The notes below the pieces were generated by a model. That model did no database searches. It was given only the letters and a program-made list of their open reading frames with translations, and was not told the DNA's origin. This document shows, one piece after another, positions 53,971-64,000 of a DNA stretch of 64,000 nucleotides (the stretch's first letter is position 1; each line of letters starts with the position of its first letter). The DNA comes from Cubamyces lactineus (lineage: Eukaryota; Basidiomycota; Agaricomycetes; Polyporales; Polyporaceae), in the NCBI GenBank assembly GCA_022376465.1, contig JACDTU010000001.1, positions 3,100,001-3,164,000 of the forward strand. The letters are read 5' to 3'. Position numbers and translations under genes: made by a program.

Positions 53971-56878
53971 ATGTCGAACTCCCAAGCCTCAGGGTAGAGA
54001 ATGGGCGAACTTGTATGTTGTGGAAAGAAGAAATAACACGCACACGGTGACTCACCGCTCTAGGCGACGTCGTAACGGATGGGGTCAATTGCTGGAGAGG
54101 CGGGGAAAAGGGTGCTAGGTAGTTTTCACATGCCTTCTTGTTTGCCTGCGACCAATCTAGACGCTTTCTGAGCTGCGTTTCTCCGAGTCAGCATCGCTAT
54201 CTGGAGCGTAAAACGAGGCTCGTCCATGCATTTTACCGTAGCCCTTGTCATACCGGCGCCGACCAATATCGATTTGGCCAAGATACATTGACTCAATGGT
54301 GTTCGAACTCACATGAGTAGTGGCACGTTCATGATGCTGTTCCGGAGTTTCTGCATACCCAACTTGAATGGGTAGGAATCCCTGCGTGAGTCTGCGGAGC
54401 AAGATCCACTTGTTCAATTGCATTCCCGTTTCGCGCACAATACGCATCACAGGCAACCTGGGAATTGACAGATAAGTTTAAGATCGAGAAGGGAGTACAA
54501 ATGCCAGTGGCAGTAGTGTACGACGACGACGACGACGCGGGACAAGCGCCTGGTGTACGGACGAGCGCTTCAGGAACGGGCTTGTGGCAAGTACGGGCGT
54601 CTATTGGCTTGGATCCACTCTATGTTGTTCTGCCTCGCAGGCCCGCGTGTTCGTCAAATCTCTCTCATGTTTCTGTTCTATGGCCTCGAAGTCATGCCTG
54701 GACATACCATCTCAACATTTTGGTTGGCCACAACTCGCCAGGCCGACGTAAACTGGCTCGTAACGTATCCTCGACATGCCCAAACTCTAAGCCTCCTGTA
54801 ATATATGCAGCTCTACTCTTTCCGCGGCCTAAGGTAGTCTGTCGGACGCGAAATTGACCCTGCTCATTATGCACGCAGGAAAGGTTCCCGGGCCCGGCGG
54901 CTCGTCGGTTGGTATGCGGACTTGCCCGAGCAGCGCAGAACCATGAAAGGTATGTATGGAACTTCAGGGGGATTGAGTTCGACGGGCTCTACCGCTCTGT
55001 AAGCAGACAGTCAGTGGCGAACTATCGGTATCTAGAGCGGCCTTGCTGCCGAGCCTGAACCTTGCTCGACCGTGCCTGTCTCCAGACCCTGCGGTACGTA
55101 GAGACTCTGTATATACTGTACAAAGTCAGTGACTCCCCCGCATTCACCATCCGCGCATTCACTGAAGGAGGAAGTCTGCCGCTAGCGAGCTCTCCACCAG
55201 CGCAACCGACGACCTGACGGATGGAACAGGTCCTGCAGGAAACCATGCTGCTACACCCCACAGCACAGCGGTTTCTAATTCCTACATTTCCGGGCAAACC
55301 TTGCGCGCACAGTGGCAATGGAATCGTGCCGTCCAACTTCCAGGCTGTCGTCAGACATTCGGATATGCGCTGGAACGGTAGGCGTTGTCGTTCAAGCTCT
55401 GATATTACCAATCATAACCCCTAGAAGTCTTCGGTGATATAAGCAGCGTAACGCCCGTGGCGGACACGGGATATACATGGCAGTGAGCAGCGAGTGTGCG
55501 TATTGCGGTACGTGACGAGCGCACACGCTTCGATTTGAATCATCTTAACTTAGCGCACAGCCGGCGAGCAACTTCAGAAGACTACCAAAGCTGACCGAGC
55601 TTCTCGGACTCGTACGTCCATTGACGGTTGGAGTCAGATCATTGCCCGGAGTTACGACGTCCCGGTAGCACTGCTCCAGCGCATATGAGCGGATACCGCA
55701 GACAGGCCATATAGGCTCGGGTAACCTTGATGCCTTCGCTTCACCTGTCGCCTGGCTACGCAAAGCATTCACCGGGTCCTGAAGGGGATGAGGATGTCTA
55801 TATGCCCCGTATGGGACACCGGGCGCGTCTTTCTGGCATCGCCACGTATGGGACCCATATGGCCGGGTACTTACGAGGAGGGAGCCGAACAAAGGCAGGA
55901 AGCATCCGGCCGCAGCGCACAAGATCTGCGTCCCTCACCCTCGTTTCTTGAGTCGTCGCGATTGTATTATTCAGACGTTGGAAGGTGTGCTCAGGGCGAC
56001 ACAAATTGCAGGGGCATCTGTCGATGACAATTCACGCAAGGTGATGCTATTTCGACTTTAAAGGAGGGTAGACGATACACTCATAGAAATCTTTCGCAGT
56101 GCTACGGTGCAATCTAACCCTAGATGACGGCGAGCGTTTCGCGTTAAGCGACGGGAGATACAGCTCTCGCTACGGATAGGCCGCGTATATCGGCACACGA
56201 CGCTTTCCATTACCTCCTCACGGCACCTTCGAACATCATGCCCCGACCGGGGGTATCCCGGCCATTCCTGCCTTCTCACTGCGTGCCGAATTGTGCAAGA
56301 TTACTTCTAGCGCCTTTGTCTGCGTTGTAGGTATTTGAACTCACAGACGCCGTCGTGCCCGCTTCTCACACTCGAGACCTTGCTCGGGCACATGCAGGGA
56401 AGGCTGTACTCTGCAGTAGCGCTCTCGGTGCGCCTGCATTCCGTCAGCCAAATTCGCGCCGATCTGACCGCCACTCAAATCGCTTAGGGCTGGGGTGGTA
56501 TGAACTAACATCGCCAGCCAGTGGCAGCGCCGGCATTGGGTCGGAGTGCTAGATGTTTGCAAACTCTCCGTACGCGAGACTCCACTAGGACAAGCGGACT
56601 GCTTCAGCTGTCATGCTGCCAGTGCGGCCCTGGGGGTCGATGGGAATATAGCGGAGTTGCGGATCTGCAGGTACGGAGGAATGGTCACAAGCCCTGAGGC
56701 TCAGCCGTGTACTACCATGCAGCTGCCGATGAATGCGAACCTCAATAAAAGTGCACTTCCCTTCTTTCATAGCTGTATCTTGACGCATGCAGACAATCGC
56801 GGGAACAGTCACTACCAGCACGTCCTCACTTATATGGGGCCTCGAAGGCCGACCTCCCTCCAGCCCCGCCGTCCTACC
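53971..56878. other. Gene-poor region, peptide 2 to peroxygenase
   Basis: About 2.9 kb without a supported gene. Several 60-130-codon frames exist on both strands; none has recognisable motifs and none can be spliced into a family I know. A short GAC/GACGAC run at 54520-54537 was noted. Confidence 0.4.
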
Positions 56879-57931
56879 ATGCTCGCCATCTTCATCATCC
56901 TTCTGCGCATCTTGCGTGGGCTCGTGACCATCGTCTGGGGCGTGATCAAGTACACCGCCCTTTTCTCAGTGGACTTCTTGTTCACGCTCTTCAACCTCGT
57001 CACGCCCAACAAGCCAACAGGGCACGTCGTACCTGCCGGCCATCCAGGCAATGGCGGGAAGTGGCCGGCGTACATCGCCCCAGGGTCTGGAGACAGCCGC
57101 TCTGCGTGCCCTGCGCTGAATACCATGGCCAACCACGGTACGTCAAATAGTACCCTCTCGGACCCGTCGCGTGGGGACAGTATATTGCCTCAACCACGTT
57201 TCTATAGGTTTGATCCCGCGCGACGGCAAGAACATTAAATTCACCGAACTCGCGAGCGCGATCCGGCGCGTCTACAACCTCTCCCCCGCGTTCGCCTACT
57301 TCCTCTCCAGCTCGATCGCGATCATGCTCTCGCGCGACTACAGCACGGACCGGCTCGACCTCTCGGACGTCGACGCGCACAACTGCATCGAGCACGACGG
57401 CTCGCTCGTCCGCGTAGACATCTACGACGACCCGGACCAGGGCAAGATCGCGCCGAAGCTCGTCGACGAGGTCGTCAGCGGCGGCACCGGCCCGGGGGGC
57501 AACCTCACTTTGCTGGACTTTTCGCGGTTGTTGGGGAGGCGGCGCGTCGAGGCGAAGCGGCAGAACCCGACGTTCAGCCTCGACTTTGTGCACAAGATCT
57601 TTGCGAGTGCCAAGTACGTATACGTCTTTCTGGCCCTCCACCGTCTTTGGGCGTGAGCTCTGAGACTGACTCGATCCCTTATCGTAGCGGTTCGCTCCTG
57701 AAGACCGTCTTTGGTGGACGCGTGGACGACCTCCGGTCGATCCTGGGCGAAGAACGCCTCCCTGACGGGTGGGAGCCGCGTGTCCGTCGTCGGATGGGGC
57801 TGACGACCATCGAGTTCAACTTCACGTTGCTCCCTATGGAGTTCAGCATCAAAGAGGAGGTGGACGGCTCTATGAAGGGCGTAGGTCAGGAGCGCTACTG
57901 CGGAGATGGAGAGTTCAAGAAGGATGATTGA
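56879..57931 (+). CDS. Heme-thiolate peroxidase/peroxygenase-like protein with N-terminal membrane helix
   Basis: Three exons (56879-57137, 57208-57613, 57688-57931) give 302 residues. The family (chloroperoxidase / unspecific peroxygenase) oxidises organic substrates with H2O2 through a cysteine-ligated heme. Seen in the sequence: PGSGDSRSACPALNTMANHG with the proximal cysteine, where the usual P-C-P reads A-C-P; LIPRDGKNIKFTELASAI; HNCIEHDGSLVRVDIYDDP with the E-H-D motif used for Mn/Mg binding and acid-base catalysis; and FNFTLLPMEFSI near the end. The first about 45 residues are a long hydrophobic stretch (IFIILLRILRGLVTIVWGVI...) and look like a membrane anchor rather than a cleavable signal peptide. 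Length is in the range of short-type peroxygenases. Confidence 0.85.
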
Positions 57932-58800
57932 GGGGCCTCTAAATGGTCTCGAATAGCTTATTTACGTCTATTCCGAGTCATGTTGCGGAATCTAGTCACT
58001 AGCATATAATGGCAAATCTATTGGAGCTGGACGCGGACTGGCTGTAAAGCGATAGCAGAAGCCCTCAGTACGCGTGCTCGAGTGAGAGCAAAAGACTGAG
58101 GGCGACGGTCGCGATGCAGCGGGTATATGTGAGCGACCCACGGCGGGGAGTTGCGGACGTGCAACAGGCCGCGGCAGCGACGGCGGAGCGTATACCATAC
58201 GAAAAAAGGAAAGCGAGATACTGAAAATGGGAGTGAGCAGTAGCACGAGGAAATCGGCGACGTAAGATGGGTGATGGCAACTTGGAGCAGTACGGAACGT
58301 AGGGGCAGAGGGCAGCGCGCACGCTACCACACGCCCGACGCAGCTCGAGGTCGCGTCAGGCTTGCTACTCCAACAATATTCGATGGCGCCTGTACCCGGA
58401 AAAGCCCAATGTCATTTCCCTCAATATTGTGCTGAGGTCGCGCAGCTGTGGCCCGGGCCCGGAGGATGAAGGGGCAGCTTTGTTCACGCCCGCCATACCG
58501 TAGCCCCCCGCTGAGGCCTTCAGAGGCACCGTCCTATCCGGTCGTACACACTTTTGAGCGTATATCTGAATGATGCACGAGAGAATACGGTTGACAAGAA
58601 CTCGCATTGGCAGAACGGTCACGATTCCCTATCGTACACAACTTCGTATCGGGCAAGGTACATGATCACGCATTCAAGAGCAATCGGTAACGAGAGAAGG
58701 AGGGAAACATATCTGACAAAATTCCCAGCACCGGAGAAGACTCAGCGCACTCTGAGCACCCCCGTACCTCAACTAATCGTACATCTTGCGAGTAATGCCT
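57932..58800. other. Convergent spacer, peroxygenase and chimerolectin
   Basis: Between convergent genes. No supported gene. Frames on the minus strand at 57992-58330 lack family content. Confidence 0.4.
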
Positions 58801-60392
58801 TTAAAAGACGCCGAAGTAGGCCTGGTAGCCCGGATCGTCCTGTGCCGATCCTGTGAGCTCATCATCTGATATCGATGTGTATGGGTACTGTACCATGAAC
58901 GAGTTGTTCTGGGGCCTGGAATAGAATAGTATTCGGTCAGCATGCGCACGAATAGTGCACTGGAATGAAGGATTCGTACTCAAAGAACACGATGGAAGAA
59001 TGATCATTCGGGTCAATCATCCAGTTATAGGCGTGCCCGTACACCTCGCCCTCTTCTTCACGCGTCCCAAACATGGTGCCGCATACGATGGCGAAACCCT
59101 ATCACACATCTGCTGTTGAGACCATCTCGGCACCGTATCTGAAAATGTAAAATGCACGCACATCGGCCTTGAACTGCTCATCGCCCCACTTAGCGACTGC
59201 GGCCTTGTATACTGGAGTGTCGGTCAGCTTTGGGTCGCATTGAGGGTCCTAAGTGAATGTATCCCACCGAACGCGAAGTCGTCGCAGTCGAAGATCTGCT
59301 CACGCCAGCGCCGGCTCGGCAGTTCCGAGTTGCGCCAGATTTCCTGGAGACGCGCACGGCTCAGGATCAAGTACCTTTGTGGTTTGCCGGAGATCAAGCT
59401 ATCATGAGATACGACGAGCAGACGAGACCACATACATTCCATCGGCCTTGTAGCTCTTGAAGTCCTGCCTGAGGTACGGATTGGCCCTTAGGATGGTATG
59501 GACCTCATGACCGAGGAGGCTCTGGGGGTTGAAGGTCCAGTGCTGATGGCCGAGCGACGTGCCGTCGTTCCAGCTGCCCTGCCAACCTACGATCTTAGTG
59601 CCGTCGCTGCTCCCCCTGAATTGCAATCAAGCTGAGTGGAGGTTTAGATCATAGAGATACGAACCACGTACCCATTCAAGAGGTCCACGAAGGCTGAGAG
59701 TGTGTGAGTATGCGGGCAGATGGACGCATCGTATGCTTACTGTGGGTCGCTTTGTTCTGGATCCTTAGAGAGGGTCAGGCTCCGCTGAAGAACACTACAT
59801 CGGGCAAATGGCTCACTTCCAATGTCCGGTGCCAGAAGTCTCCTTCTTGATGATCCACTTTTGGTTCTCTCCCGGGCTCATCTTGTGGAATCCGATAATC
59901 GGCGTCCCATCATCAGCCGAACCTGTATGACAATGGCCGTATTGGTCAGTGGCGCGACATATTGTAAGTGCGGATGAGACTAACTTCCGGAGAGATCCAT
60001 GTAGGAGCCTCCGACGGTGTTGCGTATGGTGTAAGTGTTCGGCTCGTTTGGAACTGACTTGATCAACCACATGTGGTCGAGGTAGTCGTCGTTGACGTTC
60101 CAAGCGATGACCGGCGTCCCTGTGAGAGAGACCTGTAATTAGTGCCGACACGAAGTAGTGATATTCTCCCCTTACCATCGTCACTGGAGTCTGTAGTGGA
60201 CGAATCACTGGCGAGTCAGTTCTGCATTTGGTTGCCTAACACAGGGACGTACGTGCGGCGAGAGCGATGCGCACAGCGACGTGAGCATGTTCGATGCGGT
60301 CTGGGTACAAGAGCAGTGAGTACTAGTCGTCTATAGTCACCGTACAGTGCCGAGCGATGACGACGTACAGATGCCGTCCTTGTTGAATGTCA
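58801..60392 (-). CDS. Chimerolectin: ricin-B beta-trefoil plus cysteine-protease domain (Marasmius oreades agglutinin type)
   Basis: This is a multi-exon gene. The last exon is 58915-58801, ending in stop at 58801; the previous one is about 59098-58980. The N-terminal half is a beta-trefoil with three related repeats: SSDDGTPVIAWN then HMWLIK; DDGTPIIGFHKMSP then NQKWIIKK; and SSDGTKIVGWQGSWN then HQHWTFNP. The C-terminal half carries WREQIFDCDDFAF (catalytic-cysteine position), VYKAAVAKWGDEQF, GFAIVCGTMFG, GHAYNWMID (histidine position) and IVFFE. This matches the family whose members bind alpha-galactose or sialylated glycans and have calcium-activated papain-like protease activity; those lectins are defence proteins against nematodes and insects. 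No signal peptide is seen, so it is likely cytosolic, as in the family. The start at 60392 and first two introns are uncertain; the rest reads without breaks. Confidence 0.85.
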
Positions 60393-61775
60393 TGATGAGG
60401 GATGCGGGGTGCGATAGCTGAGCGAATGTTGAGGGGAGTCGAGTGCCTGTCGAAAGACTGCCCAGCACAATCTGGTCTAAATACTGTAGGTGTGGTAGAA
60501 GAGGCGTCAATTGTGGTCAAGACTCTCACTCGTGCCGACCGCTCAACGCGTGTCTCGATAGAGCCCCATACGTCACCTCCAGCCGACACATACTACCGGA
60601 CCCAATGAGGACGAGAGCCATAGAAAAAGGATGAGTGTACACTCCTACGGCACAACCGCTATCAAACATGGCATGGAAAATGGAACTCACAGGACGACCG
60701 CCTGGCATGTGTGTCTCGCGGGTCATTTCGCGGACTTCCTCGCAGCACCTGCAGTTGAGACGCTATGATCCCATGATGTGTATTCTATGGCTTCTAGCAG
60801 CATAATGCGCAGTTGTGAGCGGTCTCCTGGTATTCGCTGTCAAGCTGAGTTGGCGTCAGGAATGGGGGTTGTGGGGATGTTGAGACATACATTTGGCAGA
60901 CTTGCCCGTTGGGAACCGGAAAGACAAATGGACATGTTCCGATGGTCGTATGGCACTCAGGGAAGATTACTAACCAACACTGCGGCTGGAGTGTTCCGTT
61001 CAGCGTGTGGATAATCGCACAGCATTGAAGTAGGGCAAGCATCCTACCAGCAGTGTGATAGTGTCGCACGCTCGAAGTAAACACTGAAACTCACATATGT
61101 TAGTTCGGCATCAGACTCCCTGAACCGGTCAAAGGAACATGTCCTGTGCAGACATGTTGCGCTTCGGAGCCTCTCCTCCGAGACACTGGCTGTAACTTCA
61201 TGAGCTTTTGCGGTGCAACTCGTGTAAGTATGACTTGGAGCTAGCGGAAGTCCTCGCCTCATTGTGCACTAGCATCCAAATTACTACTCACCGGTGGCCA
61301 CCGACGACGGTGAGGTTCGTTCGTCAATGACCATCATCTATAGCAAGATTGTGAGAGTCCCTCCGAAATGTCACTACTGCATGTACTCACCGCCGAGTGA
61401 AGACCAAAGGTCACCTAGGTGGTTGGGATATGATAGTACTTTGACATTGCTGGTATTGCGAGGTTGCGAACATCGAGGATCTCCGCCGAGGACGATCGAG
61501 GTATGAGAAGACTGCACTAGGCCGGGGTGGACGCCTTGTGACAGCCCGTGAGGTGATATGCAAAGGAGACGCAAACCTGCGAGGCTGTAGGCGCCACTTA
61601 ATCGACACAGGCCCATTCACGCGCTGTACGTTGGACTGCTCCTCTCCCTTCTTTGACATTTCTGTTCATCTACGCTCGACACGTCCATGATCAACATCTG
61701 GATATGAACTCCGAGCAGTATATGTGTTCAAGAGATCACCGTGCACGGTCGGTACAATATCGGGCCCTGACGGGT
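60393..61775. other. Unresolved region between chimerolectin and FOL1
   Basis: About 1.4 kb. Minus-strand pieces (61659-61374, 61262-61044, 61084-60794) show donor- and acceptor-like sites and some hydrophobic stretches. They might be exons of a membrane protein or a decayed gene, but no convincing splice chain or family could be built. It is left unannotated. Confidence 0.35.
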
Positions 61776-64000
61776 TCACGACCACAAAGCAGTGCCGATC
61801 CGCACGACATCCCCCAGCCGAAGTACGTCGTGTACCCGCACGACGGTCGCCCCCTGCTGCACCGCGCAGCTCACCGCAGCGGCCGTCGCGAAGTCCCGCT
61901 CGACAGGACGCGTTTGCCTTCCCTCGTAGTTTCCCACTGAATCCGGCCGCTCCAGGATTGCACCCAAGAACGACTTGCGCGACGCCCCTACCAGCATTGG
62001 GTAGCCTGCCAGTGGATTTCGCAACGGCCGTGAGGGTGGTGCGGTGAGATTGCGAAGGCGGTCCGAGTACTCGCTCACGACACTCGCCGCGTCTCGGAGC
62101 ACCTCCAAGTTCCCCTCGACCGTTTTGCTGAACCCGAGCCCGGGGTCCACGATGACGAGCCATCGCCGGATGCCTCCACGGCCCTTGACCGCCGCCTCGA
62201 CCTTCGCGCCCAGCTCGATGCGCACACCCTCCAGGACCGCCCCGCGCCCATCCGCATCCGCCGCGTAGTCATACTGCGAATAGTCCTTGTTCGCGCTCGC
62301 AGGTCCGCGCGAGTGCATGAGGATGACGGGTACCGCGAGGTCGCGAGCGACCTGACGCATCTTCGCGAAGTGCTCCGCCGAGCGTGCGGTGGCGGGCCAA
62401 TCCGGCCCGCTGAACGCGTACACGTCGTTGATACAGTTCGCGCCCGCGTGCACGGACTCCTCCGCAACCTCCCAACGGAAGGTGTCGACGCTGATGAGCG
62501 TCGCGGCCGTCTTCGCGATTGACGGTAGCTTCCCGCCCGGGGTCGTCACCGCACCTTCTTGCCATAGACCGCGGATGGCTTGCACCACGGGCACGACACG
62601 TGAGAATTCTTCCTCGGGCGAGACGTACGACGCGCCTGGCCGTGTAGAGTAGCCGCCAATGTCAATGATGTTCGCGCCGTCTGACACCGCCGCGTTCGCA
62701 TACGATAACGCATCGGGAAGGCTGTAGTGTGCAGACCCGTCCGAGAAGGAGTCGGGGGTAGCATTGAGGGTCGCCATGATGTAGGACTTGCGAGGCGGTT
62801 GCTTGCTGCTAGAAGGATGGCTGGTAACTGGGAATGTCCAGTATGTCGCAGTAGGCGGGACTGGGCGGATTTTAGACGCATGTGACGGCTGCTCTCCCTT
62901 GCGATTTGGGAGTGGATACCGGGGAAAAGGGATCACTTTGTACATGGCGGGTGCAGTCGACGGCTGCGCCATGAGAGCAACAAGAGATGCTTCTACAGAC
63001 TTGCCGGTGGTCGGTATGATATATTCAGGGATCATACTATAAATGGGGCGTCAGAAATCGCTTGGAAGAACCTAACAAGAACATACTCTGCTAACGGCCG
63101 CAGAACGAATTCGCGCTCTCCTAGGCGTGGATGCGGAACCACGAGCTCGCCACTCAGGTTGTCGAGCGTGCTACGAGCCGATTCAGGTCGTGTGTCCATA
63201 ACAAGGGAGTCGTAGAAGACTATGTCGAGGTCGATTGCCCTTGGCCCGTTGCGGAAGGATTCCACACGGCCGACGGCGTTTTCGATGTGTTTGAGAAAGC
63301 TCAGAAGAGCACGCGGTTCGAGATTTGTCTCGATCTACCATACGAACTGGGTCAGTACACGTGCATATGATACTCAGCTGCATGTCAAAGTAATTAGATC
63401 GACTGACCATGCAAGCACAGTTGATAAACCTCGGCTGCTCTGCAACGTACATCGGTGCGGTTTCATACATGAAACTGGTGTCGACGATGAATACTTGAGG
63501 TTCGCCCTCCCAGTTGTCTAGATCCGTGCTCGGTGCCTCCAGAAGACGAAGCGCAAGCTCGATGTTGGCGAACCGGTCACCCAGATTCGTACCGATAGCA
63601 ATGGCAGCCTTGTGCGGAAGACTACTGAAGTTCGTGCCCGGGCTATTCTTGACTCTAGACGATCCTAAGGCCACAGTCGTACTTGATGTCGCTACTGGCT
63701 GAGGAGGTATTGATGATGCATGTGCGTCTTGTGTATCAATATCAGCGAACGAGCGTGTCACCTCCACTTCTGATGCTTCTGCCGTCAAAAGAGCGCTGGG
63801 CTTTGAGACTCGTACAGTTGCTCTGGAATCCACCTCTCCGACGAAGGATAGGACCAGATTGGCGACCTTCGACGCGAGCGACTCGACTGTCAGGTATTTG
63901 GATGCTTCGACAAACTAGAAGAGATACGGTCAAAGACAACGTCATGCAGCAAATGTGAGCATATATACGTACATCGAATATCCGTTGCTCTAGGGCGCGA
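61776..64000 (-). CDS. FOL1: Trifunctional folate synthesis protein FOL1 (DHNA-HPPK-DHPS), 5' end beyond the window
   Basis: Exons seen: 64000-63973 (partial), 63914-63408, 63334-63087 and 63036-61776, all in phase. The protein makes dihydropteroate for folate, in mitochondria in yeast. The right edge holds the end of the dihydroneopterin aldolase part (ASKYLTVESLASKVANLVLS, RATVRVSKPSALLTAEASEV). The hydroxymethyldihydropterin pyrophosphokinase part follows: KAAIAIGTNLGDRFANIE, FMYETAPMYV, and FRNGPRAIDLDIVFYD, which carries the magnesium aspartates. The dihydropteroate synthase part shows YIMATLNATPDSFSDGS, INDVYAFSG, IVDPGLGFSK, VGASRKSFLGAIL and TVVRVHDV. The sulfonamide-target site is complete. 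The first domain's start lies outside the window. Confidence 0.95.

Noticed and set aside
55221..55424. Text QETMLLHP resembling a cytochrome P450 helix
   Set aside because: No neighbouring P450 motifs (heme cysteine loop, ExxR context) in any frame within splicing distance.
60794..61660. Multi-exon membrane protein on the minus strand
   Set aside because: Some splice-like sites and hydrophobic pieces, but no chain of exons gave a continuous recognisable protein.

Overview
The window is fungal nuclear DNA, most likely from an agaricomycete basidiomycete. Nearly every gene is split by short GT-AG introns (mostly 45-75 bases). Several families are typical of that group: a Marasmius/Polyporus-type chimerolectin, DUF7918 proteins, divergent F-box proteins, an S41-like protein, a heme-thiolate peroxygenase relative and small secreted proteins. 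Placement near the Polyporales is an inference from this gene content. All exon structures below were spliced by hand from reading frame, splice sites and family similarity; no search was run.

Region 1-20.4 kb is mostly housekeeping. It holds the 3' end of an S41-like gene (+), an ALDH7-type aldehyde dehydrogenase (+), the histone H3K4 methyltransferase SET1 (-), cytosolic seryl-tRNA synthetase (+), a DUF1308/UPF0415 protein (+), the Fe-S biogenesis factor ISD11 (-), a divergent protein kinase (+) and the exopolyphosphatase PPX1 (+).

Region 20.5-29 kb is a tandem pair of membrane-anchored pepsin-like aspartic proteases (-). Between them lies a 1,500-bp inverted-repeat transposon with a 6-bp target duplication, beside a tRNA-derived SINE-like unit. 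Region 29.6-33.5 kb holds an F-box protein (-), the respiratory supercomplex factor RCF1 (+) and the ubiquitin-like modifier URM1 (-).

Region 33.8-41.7 kb alternates intron-containing tRNA-Lys(CTT) genes with DUF7918 genes: tRNA, DUF7918 remnant, tRNA remnant, DUF7918, tRNA, and a further DUF7918 gene at 40.4 kb. Two tandem 8-cysteine secreted proteins lie at 38.1 and 39.4 kb. Both intact DUF7918 proteins end in what looks like a SUMO site plus a SUMO-interacting motif.

Region 42.3-50.3 kb carries an F-box/LRR protein (-), a very large Sds3/BRMS1-type HDAC-complex subunit (+) and a type I membrane protein (+). Region 51-54 kb carries two matching 51-residue secreted peptide precursors (78-nt exon plus 78-nt exon) that end in C-x4-C-x-aromatic. 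This is the best candidate here for an undescribed family. Region 56.9-64 kb holds a membrane-anchored peroxygenase-like protein (+), a chimerolectin with a cysteine-protease domain (-) and the trifunctional folate enzyme FOL1 (-), which runs off the right edge.
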